Shown here: piece after piece, positions 54,032-63,857 of the stretch | Numbering within the stretch: the stretch's first letter is position 1 | Layout of the letters: every line of letters starts with the position of its first letter | Assembly: GCF_003182155.1 (NCBI RefSeq) | Contig: NZ_QGTG01000009.1 | Location: 219,967 to 283,966, forward strand | DNA from: Chitinophaga sp. S165 | GTDB taxonomy: Bacteria; Bacteroidota; Bacteroidia; Chitinophagales; Chitinophagaceae | Direction: 5' to 3' | Length of the DNA stretch: 64,000 nucleotides | Made by a program: the position numbers and the translations under genes | The notes under the pieces: model-generated | What the model was told of the DNA's origin: nothing | Seen by the model: the letters and a program-made list of their open reading frames with translations, nothing else | Databases searched by the model: none

Positions 54032-57000
54032 ATGAAAACAAAAAAACGCCCCCTTGTCCGCCATTTTACGCTATTGGTTTTGTTGTCCATTTGTTTGTCC
54101 AATGCGATTATTGCGCAAAGCGTAAACTTTAGCCCGGCATTGAACAATGGTACGAGTAAGGATTTAGTGCCTGCGTCCCCTTCTGCGTCGAGCCTGGGTA
54201 TATACGGTCAGATACCCGTAAGCAATTATACGGGCATCCCATTAATTGATATCCCACTCTATCAGGTCAGTTATAAAGACATCAGCATTCCTTTAGGCTT
54301 GAGCTATCATGCCAGCGAGATTAAACCGGATATTCCACCTGGAGAAGTTGGCCTCGGCTGGGCCTTGAAGGCCGGTGGTTCCATTACCAGGGTAATAAGA
54401 GGGATGACGGACTTTGAAACTTATCCCATTGCCAGCTACCCACAACCTGCACTTTTCAATCCAACTTCAAAGGCAACATGGAGCTCTGATTCGGCAATGC
54501 GCCGCTACCTCAAAGACGGTTACGTCATTGTCGATGATGTGGCTAATCCCGATGAATTTTATTTTAACATCAATGGTGTCACTGGCAAATTCTATATGGA
54601 CTTTTCCGGTAAAATGAAAGTAAAAACTGCACAAGACGCATACTACCAGGTTGATGTAGAAGTAGTTAATAACAAGAAATTTAAAATGCCCACTTTGGTA
54701 CAAGAGTCTCGTCCGCAGCACATTGTTAACTACAAAGACACATTGACTAAAAAGCGGGTGATCTATAAACTTACCCTAACAGATGGCAATGGTGTTAAGT
54801 ATGTTTTTGGCGGCACCGATCAATCTATTGAGTTTAGTCGCCCCGCCACAGGAGTGGGAGGGACGATCGATGGCGCTTTTTTTCAGGATCCGGGAAGTTA
54901 TATAGCACCGATCACGTGGTATCTGACTTCCATTCAGTCGCCGTTTGGATATAGGATCGATCTGGAGTATCAGCGCGGAATTACGGTTACAAAAACAGGA
55001 TATTGCGATGTTGGTCATTATACGTGGCAAAAGCAAGGGCAGTCTCCTATATCGGAAGCCGCTGGTATCCCCATTGCCAAAGGAGAAAAAAGCGTGCTGA
55101 TCAACACTTGCGTCTTGAGCAAAATCACCACGCCCAGGGAAGTGTTAGACTTTTATAAGTCGATCGATTCTGTTCAATTAAGATTTCCCACCGACCCTCT
55201 GCTGCGTGATGTCAATGGCATTAATGAAAATATCTTTGACTGGTATGAGGATGTCGCTAAAGCTAACACTGAACGGATGTATCCCCACAGAATGGATAGT
55301 ATTGTTGTTAATGACAAAACCAACCGCTTGACGAAAGTGATCAATTTCCGCTATTTCAATGATGCGTTCAACACCAGGCGCTTGAAGTTATCAGGCGTCA
55401 CTATTAAGGGAGGCCATGCTTCACTTAGCAGTTACGACTATGTATTGACCTACAATACAACAGTGCTTCCAACTTATCTGTCTTACAAAACCGATCATTA
55501 CGGTTTTTACAATGGAAGAAACCCCCATATTCTTTCTTCTAACCCAAGTGATTATATTGCACTAGACCAGAATGCCTTTTTCGCATCGAAGGAACCAGAT
55601 AGTAACTACGTGCAGGCTGAGTTGTTACAGACGATTCAATACCCCACAGGCGGTTACACAGAATTTATCTGGGAACCTAATTGGTATGGGTCTTACGTTT
55701 CCACCTGGCCATTCACAGTGGTGAAAAATCAGACCGTTAAAAACAAGATAACCGGAGGTGTGAGAATAAAACGGGTCAGCAGTTATACAGCGCCAAATGA
55801 GAAGGCCTCTGAAAAGCGCTACTATTATATAAAAAACTATAAAGCGGGTGGCGATACCTCTAGTGGCGTACGGGCTTATCAGCCCGTATATTATGAAGCT
55901 TACAACGGAACTATAACACCGCCGTTAAGAAAAGAAGGACAAACCAGCAGCTATAACGGCACCTTCGACTATTGGCAGTGGAGTAGTAATCCCATTTATC
56001 CCATGAGCGCTACCAGAGGCAATCACGTAACCTATTCAGAAGTGACAGAGGTGAATGCCGACAACAGCTTTACCGTTTATAAATATAAAAATTATGATAA
56101 CGGATACAGTGACATTGCTCCGGTAAATTATATATGTGATAATACGGATCTTAAAGAATTCTTTAAAGAAGATGAAGGTTCCAGTATGGATCTCGAAAGG
56201 GGGCAACCTTTATCAGAAGAATATTTCGATGCAGGAAAGGTTTTAAAGAAAAAACGCCTGTATCAGTATAATGACGATCCCGCCAGATTGAACGACAATA
56301 TTAGGGTACTTGCTCAAACGCCTAATAATCTCAACAAGGCAGATATTGCATCTTATCGGGTAATTGCCAGACTTATTTATACTTATTTCCCCTATCTAAA
56401 AAGACTGCAGGAGGTAAATTATGAGGGCAGTGATTCAGTTGTCAATACTATTTATCTCGCTTATCATCCAATATATAGAAAAATTTTAAAGGATAGCACG
56501 ATTACCAGTGATGGCAGAAGTATTGTAAATCAAAGTAGGTACCCGCAGGAAATGGCCGACCAGGGAGTAGCCGAACCTTATCAGCGAATGGTGAACCGGT
56601 CAATGGTTAATCAGCTGGTAGAAAAGGAAAAGATCGTTGACGGAGCCAAGGTAAGTAAGGTAATTACCGAATATGCAAAGGCATTATCGGCCGACACTGC
56701 ATTGATCCTTCCTAAAAACATGAGAACGCAGTTCAGTAATGAAGTCGTAGAAACCAGGGCGAATTTTACTAAATATGATAGTGTAGGTAATCCTCAGACC
56801 GCCACTTTGCAGGGAGGAGTAAAAACATGTTACCTATGGAGTTATGCAAGATCATTTCCAGTTGCGAAAATTGTAAACGCGGATTATGCTACGGTGGAAG
56901 CTGTTATGGGAGGCAGGGTTAAGGTGGATAGTATTGCGCGTGCATTCATTGAGGACTTTGCCTTGCTTGGCAGACTAGCCGTGTTAAGGACAGACAGTAG

Positions 57001-57919
57001 ATTGAGCGCCGCACAGATTACGACCTATACCTACGATGGGTCAAATGGGTTGACCAGCGAGACGGATGCAAAAGGATTGACTACTTACTATAAATATGAT
57101 GCACTGGGTAGGCTTAGCATCGTTGAAGATCATGAGCATAATATCCTGAGGCGTGTTTGCTATAGCTATTCCGGACAGCCGGAAGATTGCCCGATCAATA
57201 GGTACACTGTTAATGAACTTTGTTATGGCGTGAACAAGACCGATGTGTGCAACGAGGCGTTATGCCGGATCGAAACGGTATACCGCCAGGCCAATACGAA
57301 TGTTCAAGAGAAAAAGTTATTTGCAACCCCGGAATTTTCTGCCTTTGCCCGGGATGGATTTTATACCGCTCGGGCAAGGCTGAATGGAACCACCGGACCA
57401 TATATTTTTGAATATATTAAAAAGGGAACAACCAAGTATTATAATTACTGTGGTAATGTGGACCCTAAAGTGTTCAGATACTATCCACGCCTGCTCGGTG
57501 GGGACAGCTTATGCACCTGGAACGGTGTGGATACGGCCTATGGGTTTGGAAATAATATCGCATACGCCGGGACGTTAACCAAGGCGCCACAAGGTATACT
57601 CGATACCGGGCTGCCGGACGGATATTATGTTTACAACAATCAGTATTTCCGGTTGACAAACGGTGTGATCGGTACAATTTATAATTGTAATCCAGTGGTT
57701 CAATCAAAATCAGCGGGGTTTGGTCCCTCACAAGGAATTGCATGTGGGTCGATAGCCACACGTACCTTGTATTACAACGCAGCCGCATTTGATGTGGGGA
57801 CAATTGTGTATACTAATGCGGCGCTGACTTCACCTGCAGCAGATGGCTATTATAGAGTAGGGGCAAGTGCAGTCCGGGTGCTGAATGCAACAATCATTTT
57901 TATTGTATCCTGTAACTGA
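54032..57919 (+). CDS. SpvB-like YD-repeat shell protein B with C-terminal Cys modules
   Basis: The 1295-residue protein has a signal peptide (to about AQS, residue 30). The SpvB-like start follows (NYTGIPLIDIPLYQV, VGLGWALKAGGSITRVIRG), then YD-like repeats ending in YYKYDALGRLSIVEDHE near residue 1030. The tail differs from copy A: three successive segments of about 45 residues, each with (A/P)(D)GFY/GYY followed by a terminal Cys (ends at about residues 1165, 1240 and 1295). It lies 19 bp before Rhs-B. It is the probable shell partner of Rhs-B, again with a variable end. Confidence 0.78.
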   Translation: MKTKKRPLVRHFTLLVLLSICLSNAIIAQSVNFSPALNNGTSKDLVPASPSASSLGIYGQIPVSNYTGIPLIDIPLYQVSYKDISIPLGLSYHASEIKPDIPPGEVGLGWALKAGGSITRVIRGMTDFETYPIASYPQPALFNPTSKATWSSDSAMRRYLKDGYVIVDDVANPDEFYFNINGVTGKFYMDFSGKMKVKTAQDAYYQVDVEVVNNKKFKMPTLVQESRPQHIVNYKDTLTKKRVIYKLTLTDGNGVKYVFGGTDQSIEFSRPATGVGGTIDGAFFQDPGSYIAPITWYLTSIQSPFGYRIDLEYQRGITVTKTGYCDVGHYTWQKQGQSPISEAAGIPIAKGEKSVLINTCVLSKITTPREVLDFYKSIDSVQLRFPTDPLLRDVNGINENIFDWYEDVAKANTERMYPHRMDSIVVNDKTNRLTKVINFRYFNDAFNTRRLKLSGVTIKGGHASLSSYDYVLTYNTTVLPTYLSYKTDHYGFYNGRNPHILSSNPSDYIALDQNAFFASKEPDSNYVQAELLQTIQYPTGGYTEFIWEPNWYGSYVSTWPFTVVKNQTVKNKITGGVRIKRVSSYTAPNEKASEKRYYYIKNYKAGGDTSSGVRAYQPVYYEAYNGTITPPLRKEGQTSSYNGTFDYWQWSSNPIYPMSATRGNHVTYSEVTEVNADNSFTVYKYKNYDNGYSDIAPVNYICDNTDLKEFFKEDEGSSMDLERGQPLSEEYFDAGKVLKKKRLYQYNDDPARLNDNIRVLAQTPNNLNKADIASYRVIARLIYTYFPYLKRLQEVNYEGSDSVVNTIYLAYHPIYRKILKDSTITSDGRSIVNQSRYPQEMADQGVAEPYQRMVNRSMVNQLVEKEKIVDGAKVSKVITEYAKALSADTALILPKNMRTQFSNEVVETRANFTKYDSVGNPQTATLQGGVKTCYLWSYARSFPVAKIVNADYATVEAVMGGRVKVDSIARAFIEDFALLGRLAVLRTDSRLSAAQITTYTYDGSNGLTSETDAKGLTTYYKYDALGRLSIVEDHEHNILRRVCYSYSGQPEDCPINRYTVNELCYGVNKTDVCNEALCRIETVYRQANTNVQEKKLFATPEFSAFARDGFYTARARLNGTTGPYIFEYIKKGTTKYYNYCGNVDPKVFRYYPRLLGGDSLCTWNGVDTAYGFGNNIAYAGTLTKAPQGILDTGLPDGYYVYNNQYFRLTNGVIGTIYNCNPVVQSKSAGFGPSQGIACGSIATRTLYYNAAAFDVGTIVYTNAALTSPAADGYYRVGASAVRVLNATIIFIVSCN

Positions 57920-57938
57920 GTTACCTAATTAGAATTTT

Positions 57939-60900
57939 ATGAAATCTTTAGTGATGAATCACTTCATATCAAGATATCTATTGAGGCTTTTAGCGGTTTT
58001 GCCGCTGCTGCCTGGCACCGTGTATGCACAGGTGAAGCCGACCAGTGTAGTGGCACCTATCACGGTGCCAGCTGGCAATATTAATCCTGTTCCACCTGCT
58101 TACAGTGTTACTTTGCCCGTAAATTACGTCAGATCGTTTGTTCCCCTGAAGAAAATCACATCACCGGAAGAAGTGATCGACACGAGTTTAACGAGTCGAG
58201 AGGTGAGGATGACAACGCAATACTTGGACGGGCTTGGACGACCCTTACAGGTCGTTGCTAAAGGTGTCAGCCCAATGGGAAAAGACGCTGTTACCCCTAG
58301 CATATATGATCCGTTAGGACGAGAGCAGGTCACCTATCTGTCCTACACTTCTTTTGTCAGCAATGGGATGCTAAAGACCAATCCATTCGCTGAGCAAAAG
58401 ACATTTATGCAAGCCCAATACCCAGGAGAGGCAGTATACTACGGGGAAAAGATTTTTGAGGCATCCCCCTTGGAACGGGTCTTGAAGCAGTTTGGTCCCG
58501 GAAACAGCTGGGCAAAAGGAGGCGGCAACAAGCCGATTGAATTACAGTACCAAGTCAACAAGACAGCAGACTCGGTGAGGACCTGGAATTTGCCAACGGC
58601 TGCAGGACTACCCGTTTCACCTGGTTTTTATGCTGCAGGTACATTGTACAAGAGTGTAGCCAAAGATGAAGCAGGCGCGCAGACGGTGGATTATAAAGAT
58701 AAAGAGGGACGTCTTATCCTAAAAAAGGTCCAAATGGCTGCCGTTCCCGGTAGCGGTCATGTGGGGTGGCTTTGTACTTATTATGTCTACGATAATCAGA
58801 ATAATTTGTGTTTTTTAATGCCGCCGAAGGCGGTGGAGCAGGTAATAGGAGGGTGGACCTTAAGCACAACGATAGCTTATGAACTCTGTTACCAATACCA
58901 ATATGACAGCCGTGACAGGCAGATATCCAAAAAAGTGCCCGGCGCAGGACCAATACAACTGGTATATGACTTAAGGGATCGCGTCGTCTATATGCAGGAC
59001 TCCGCGCAGCGTGCGAAGACGACAAAAGAATGGTTCGTTACCTTCTACGACGATCTCGATCGTCCGATCCGCATGGCGCTATACCCATCAAGCTTAACAC
59101 GGGCGCAACTACAATCTGCCTTGAACGGACTGCCGGATACCATTAACCCGGTACCTGCGATTACTGGATACCAGGAAATTTGTTTAAACTATTACGACAA
59201 TTATTCATTCTCTGGTGCCAAAGCCTATGATGGAACGTATGCGACAAAACCGCAAGCGGGTGGAAATCCTGACGCGATACCTATTGTACAAAGTAGTATG
59301 ACTAAAGGATTGCTTACTGGCAAAAAAGTGCTCGTTTTAGGCACTAGTCAATGGTTATCTGCTACCATATATTACGATGCCCGGGGCCGTACGATTCAGA
59401 CCAGGAGCGATAACATAGCCGGCGGTGAAGATATTGTCACGCAACTTTATGATTTCAGTGGAAAAGTACTGAGTACTTACCTGCACAATAAAAATCCACG
59501 CAGCACGCTAAGTCCTGACGTAAAAACGCTTAGCATGTACAGGTACGATGCTGCCGGACGAATGCTTTCCAAGCGTAAGCGCCTCAATGATGATCCCAGA
59601 TCGGAGAGATTGCTTGACAGTTGCACCTATGATGAGACGGGAGCGCTGAAAAGTAAAAAAATAGGATTTGTAGGTAGTACTCCTTTAGAAGAGCTGGTGT
59701 ATGAGCAGAATATCCGCGGTTGGCTTAAAAGCATCAACAAGCCATTTGTCACCACGGCAGGAAGTACCTCTAATTGGTTTGGGCAGGAAATTAGCTATGA
59801 TTATGGCTTTGATTCCAGCCAGATTACTGGCAATATTGCAGGCATTAAATGGAAAAGTGGGGGAGATGGAATTGCGCGTGCTTATGGGCTATTATACGAT
59901 AAGGGCGGGCGAATGACACTGGCTGCCTTTAACCAGCAAAACAGTGGAACGACTGCCTGGACAAATGACCGGGTGGACTATACCGTCAATAATATTCAAT
60001 ATGACGCCAATGGTGGGCTGATCAGAATGGACCAAAGCGGCCTAAAAGGGCCGGTAAAAGCGAAAGTAGATAGTCTGCAATACGGCTATCTTAATCAAGG
60101 CAACCGACTATCTTACGTTACAGATTTGAAAAATGACCAACAGAGCAAACTTGGAGACTTTAAGGAGATCGTCAATAATACGAGCCAGGACTATACCTAC
60201 GATGGTAATGGTAACATGTTGACCGACGCTAATAAGGCGATAAGTAGCATCACCTACAATTATCTGAATCTTCCGGAGTTAATTACTGTAACAAACAAAG
60301 GCACTATCCGATTTATTTATGACGCTGAAGGTGCCAAATTAGGCAAAGTAGTAACAGATAATACCGGAGGCGCTACAAGAACAATAACGACCCACTATAT
60401 CGGAGGCGCCATTTACGAAAATGATTCTCTACAGCTAATCAATCACGAAGAAGGAAGGATCCGGTTTACAAAAAAAATAAATCAGAGTAGCGGCCAGCCA
60501 TACTATGCATTTTTGTATGACTATTTCCTGACAGATCATCTGGGTAATGTGAGGGCGGTGTTGACCGAAGAAACAGATACAGCGAAGTATGCAGCTACCA
60601 TGGAGGCTGCTTATAGGGCTAAAGAATTGCAACTGTTTAGTAATATTACGACCACCAGTAAAGCACGCTCCTCTATTGCGGGGTACCCCACTGACAATAC
60701 TACATCGCCTAACGACTCGGTGGCCGTTGTTAACGGTACCCCAGGACAATTGAAAGGGATAGGCCCCTCTCTGGTATTAAAGGTGATGGCTGGCGACACA
60801 ATTACTGCTGCAGTTAAATATTTTTTCAAATCAACTGGGCAGAATAATAGCTCCAATCAAACGGATCTGCTGACACAAATTTTATCCGCATTTGGTGGGA

Positions 60901-62312
60901 CTATTAACAATAATCCAAGTATAGATGGTAAAACTACTGTCGGGGCACAGAATGCGGCTATTTTTTCCGGAACATTTTTGTCTAGTGTAATTAACCCGCT
61001 TAAAACCAGAGATAACCAGAATATTACTGATAAACCGAAGGCATATCTCAATTATGTACTTTTTGACGAACAGTTTAATTATATTAGTAGTAACAGTGTC
61101 GTCAAACAGGTGACTACTGCAGATGCTCTGGGAACGTTATTTGTTACAGATGAGGCCATCACTAAGATGAAAAAAAATGGATACCTGTATATCTACTTAA
61201 GCAATGAAAGCCCCATGGATGTTTACTTCGATAACCTGGTCGTAGAACATAAAAGTGGACCACTGCTGGAAGAAACACATTATTATCCATTCGGTTTAAC
61301 GATGGCAGGTATTAGTTCAAAAGCCTTGCTAAAACAGGAAAACAGGTATGGTTTTAACGGCAAAGAAATGCAGCGGAAGGAATTTAGAGATGGCAGTGGA
61401 CTTGACTGGTATGACTATGGTGCCAGAATGTATGACTCACAGATTGGAAACTGGCATGCCATAGATCCTTATAGTGATAAATATAGTGAGTGGAACCCTT
61501 ATAACTATGTCGGTAACAACCCGATGGCCCTGTCAGATCCAAACGGCAAAGAGTGGTTACTTTCTTTGAGCCAGGATGCGTCAGGGAACTATACGCTCAA
61601 TATTTCTTTCACCGGGGTAGTATATGATGCGAAGAGCAAAAATAAAGGATATTCAGTAGCAGCCCTGATGAATGCGATACAAGCACAGATGGTAAAGGTA
61701 TACACTAATACGGTATATTCTCCCAACTCAAAGACAACATTTACGTCTTCGATCACCGTCAACCTGCGGGCTGTTTTTTCCTTAAATCAGATTAAAGATA
61801 GAGATCATATATTTGAGGTAGTAGACAGTGATAACGAGGTCCTAGAAAAGGATGGTTATTATACAACAGGCCGGGCTCCCATGGGAGGGCTAAGGATATA
61901 CTTAAGCCGAGATAATATCGCCGATATTATTTCGGGTGAGGACCCAAATTCTGCCCCTCATGAAGCAGGGCATACAGCGGGTTGGATTCACCCGGAAGAC
62001 CACAAGGCGGATAAATGGTGGAGGTGGTACGATCCCCGTGCCCAGGAATTGGACGATATGGATAAGGACAACCGGTTTAACCTGATGCATACCTTTCAAT
62101 ATTTGAAGGTCGCTGACATTGACAAACAACATACAGCGAGCTTGACGTACAAACAATTGATGATGTTTGCTGAGAATTATAAAGATGGTAACTTAAACCA
62201 GGAAATTAATTTTGAAAGAGTTAAGCATATAGGCGTCATGAAGGCGAAAAATGGCATGCCCTTGCCATATATTTACTCTACTAGAGGTAACTTACTGTAT
62301 CCAAAAGAATAG
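57939..62312 (+). CDS. Rhs-B: secreted Rhs protein with metzincin-type metalloprotease tip
   Basis: The 1457-residue protein has a signal peptide (to about residue 31). A DUF6443-like start (YLDGLGRPLQVVAKG) and YD repeats (YDARGR, YDAAGR, YDGNGN) lead to the Rhs core motif YDYGARMYDSQIGNWHAIDP near residue 1165. The tip (about 1207-1457) contains HEAGHTAGWIH, an exact HExxHxxGxxH motif (His1341, Glu1342, His1345, Gly1348, His1351), with Met1383 in NLMHTF as a possible Met-turn 32 residues later. This is the metzincin arrangement, so the tip should be a zinc protease. A small lipoprotein gene follows after 3 bp. Identity of the target is unknown. Confidence 0.88.
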   Translation: MKSLVMNHFISRYLLRLLAVLPLLPGTVYAQVKPTSVVAPITVPAGNINPVPPAYSVTLPVNYVRSFVPLKKITSPEEVIDTSLTSREVRMTTQYLDGLGRPLQVVAKGVSPMGKDAVTPSIYDPLGREQVTYLSYTSFVSNGMLKTNPFAEQKTFMQAQYPGEAVYYGEKIFEASPLERVLKQFGPGNSWAKGGGNKPIELQYQVNKTADSVRTWNLPTAAGLPVSPGFYAAGTLYKSVAKDEAGAQTVDYKDKEGRLILKKVQMAAVPGSGHVGWLCTYYVYDNQNNLCFLMPPKAVEQVIGGWTLSTTIAYELCYQYQYDSRDRQISKKVPGAGPIQLVYDLRDRVVYMQDSAQRAKTTKEWFVTFYDDLDRPIRMALYPSSLTRAQLQSALNGLPDTINPVPAITGYQEICLNYYDNYSFSGAKAYDGTYATKPQAGGNPDAIPIVQSSMTKGLLTGKKVLVLGTSQWLSATIYYDARGRTIQTRSDNIAGGEDIVTQLYDFSGKVLSTYLHNKNPRSTLSPDVKTLSMYRYDAAGRMLSKRKRLNDDPRSERLLDSCTYDETGALKSKKIGFVGSTPLEELVYEQNIRGWLKSINKPFVTTAGSTSNWFGQEISYDYGFDSSQITGNIAGIKWKSGGDGIARAYGLLYDKGGRMTLAAFNQQNSGTTAWTNDRVDYTVNNIQYDANGGLIRMDQSGLKGPVKAKVDSLQYGYLNQGNRLSYVTDLKNDQQSKLGDFKEIVNNTSQDYTYDGNGNMLTDANKAISSITYNYLNLPELITVTNKGTIRFIYDAEGAKLGKVVTDNTGGATRTITTHYIGGAIYENDSLQLINHEEGRIRFTKKINQSSGQPYYAFLYDYFLTDHLGNVRAVLTEETDTAKYAATMEAAYRAKELQLFSNITTTSKARSSIAGYPTDNTTSPNDSVAVVNGTPGQLKGIGPSLVLKVMAGDTITAAVKYFFKSTGQNNSSNQTDLLTQILSAFGGTINNNPSIDGKTTVGAQNAAIFSGTFLSSVINPLKTRDNQNITDKPKAYLNYVLFDEQFNYISSNSVVKQVTTADALGTLFVTDEAITKMKKNGYLYIYLSNESPMDVYFDNLVVEHKSGPLLEETHYYPFGLTMAGISSKALLKQENRYGFNGKEMQRKEFRDGSGLDWYDYGARMYDSQIGNWHAIDPYSDKYSEWNPYNYVGNNPMALSDPNGKEWLLSLSQDASGNYTLNISFTGVVYDAKSKNKGYSVAALMNAIQAQMVKVYTNTVYSPNSKTTFTSSITVNLRAVFSLNQIKDRDHIFEVVDSDNEVLEKDGYYTTGRAPMGGLRIYLSRDNIADIISGEDPNSAPHEAGHTAGWIHPEDHKADKWWRWYDPRAQELDDMDKDNRFNLMHTFQYLKVADIDKQHTASLTYKQLMMFAENYKDGNLNQEINFERVKHIGVMKAKNGMPLPYIYSTRGNLLYPKE

Positions 62313-62315
62313 CTA

Positions 62316-62696
62316 ATGAAAGCGATATCAATTCTATCAATTTGTTATTTTTTACTAGCTACGGTTGCTTGTAAGCGATGTGAGCATAGTATTAACTTTG
62401 CCTGTCTAGCGGCTAATAAAGGAGATACCGCTTTTATTTATCTGGATGACAGGCTAGTTTTTAAAGAGGTTTATAAAGCGTCTTATTTTAAGACATTAGA
62501 ATTCATCAAGCCGCAGGTTAGAAACTATTGTTCTTCAGCTGACTCCATAAAAGTACGTGCCGGCTTTAATGATCATGATACCGTCTTTTATGTTGATCCA
62601 AAGGATGTAAAGTACTGTTATATCAGCAATAGTATGCGAGATAGTTTGATAGTTTACATACACAGTATCAGCAAACCATTAGTGGTTTCGCGTTAA
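62316..62696 (+). CDS. Candidate immunity lipoprotein for Rhs-B
   Basis: The 126-residue protein begins with a leader ending in TVAC (Cys19), a lipobox, so it is probably anchored in the membrane facing the periplasm. The mature part has further cysteines (Cys22, Cys29, Cys70, Cys107) and beta-rich strands (DTAFIYLDDRLVFKEVY). It starts 3 bp after the Rhs-B stop, the usual place for immunity genes. The match between a protease tip acting outside the cytoplasm and a periplasm-facing lipoprotein supports the role, but it is inference; the family is not recognised. Confidence 0.68.
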   Translation: MKAISILSICYFLLATVACKRCEHSINFACLAANKGDTAFIYLDDRLVFKEVYKASYFKTLEFIKPQVRNYCSSADSIKVRAGFNDHDTVFYVDPKDVKYCYISNSMRDSLIVYIHSISKPLVVSR

Positions 62697-62709
62697 TCTA
62701 AAATTCACC

Positions 62710-62760
62710 AAGGCTTCTGGGCGCCCATCATTTATTGGCCCCAGATGCCTTGTTGTGATT
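62710..62760 (+). terminator. Terminator at end of cassette B
   Basis: AAGGCTTCTGGG pairs with CCCAGATGCCTT (one mismatch) across an 18-base spacer that can extend the stem, followed by a T-rich stretch (GATTTTTATT). It lies 14 bp after the lipoprotein stop. Confidence 0.55.
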
Positions 62761-63403
62761 TTTATTGGTTATATGACGGTGGTTTCGAAAGGTTTGCCAA
62801 AGTTGTGGCGCGGTGATCGAGTAGGAGAATTGATCATAAGCAATTATGAGTTCTATGAGCTGTAATTGCTGACGATGTTAGTTATTTATGACACTGAAGT
62901 CATTTGAAACAAGCCGCCTTCGGCAAGAAAAGTATATGTCCGGTGCTTTCGGATGTCTAGCAATTTATTGTGTAGCCCAATAATTTCCTTGTTACCGCTG
63001 TAGAATACTTCGATTCATTTCCATAAATGTTATGGTCTTGAAGCTGTTCCAGTTATTGTGCCTAATTGACAACCTACATTGTGTTATTAAAGCTGTTTTT
63101 AACGATCTAAAGCCCTAGTATGAAAGTATTCTTTATACAGTATGTGCTACCGCCTTTTTAATGTTGTTGCACCGGGTAAACGATGTGCGTCGGGCGTTAA
63201 GTCCGGTGTTTACTATGGTAATCAAAACGAGATATAGCCTGGAATTTGACGTGTCTTACTCAGCTGGCCACTTGCCAAACGCCTTCGATGGTGCACAATT
63301 GGATCAAATTTAGAATGCTTGACCGTATATTAATTGCCTGGAGAGTGAATCCGCCGACCGCAGATAGTTCATAATTGTTTTAATCAACTTACCTTGTTAT
63401 AGT
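62761..63403. other. About 640-bp intergenic region, no gene seen
   Basis: No ORF with coding character on either strand, no tRNA and no clear repeats. AT-rich. It may contain the promoter for the small gene at 63404. Confidence 0.45.
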
Positions 63404-63667
63404 ATGCACCCACACAATTTTTGTAAGACGATTAACATTGACGGCACGCCCATAGAGTTTGAGTTCAATACCATGAATGTACAAGCAGTAGAACTATTTC
63501 AGGTATACTTCTCCCGGAACAATGAACGACAGAAACGCCGTTTTCATATGCAGCGCAATGCCGAAGGCGAATTTTACATCACAGATAAGCATACACTCCT
63601 TGCCGGCTTAGACATACCGGCCCAGGTATTAGCCGACGCTATTTTGGACGAACATGGATTGCGTTAG
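63404..63667 (+). CDS. Small hypothetical protein
   Basis: The 87-residue soluble protein has the start MHPHNFCKTINIDGTPIEFEFNTM and a charged centre (RNNERQKRRFHMQRN). It ends in a helix (PAQVLADAILDEHGLR). I do not recognise it. It stands alone between two long non-coding stretches, with an ATG start and plausible composition, so it is probably real. Confidence 0.5.
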   Translation: MHPHNFCKTINIDGTPIEFEFNTMNVQAVELFQVYFSRNNERQKRRFHMQRNAEGEFYITDKHTLLAGLDIPAQVLADAILDEHGLR

Positions 63668-63857
63668 ATAGATCTGTATAGTGTGAACATTGTTACCCTG
63701 ATATATCTTCCCAATCAATATAAGGTCGTTTTAAGGCTGGTGGCGCTGCTTCCAATGGAGCAACTCCCGACCATTCTAAGGCGCAATAACGGTAAGTATC
63801 CGGTAGACAGCATCTTCGGCATGTGAATCTAAGGCTTTACGTTTGTATTGTTTAAAT

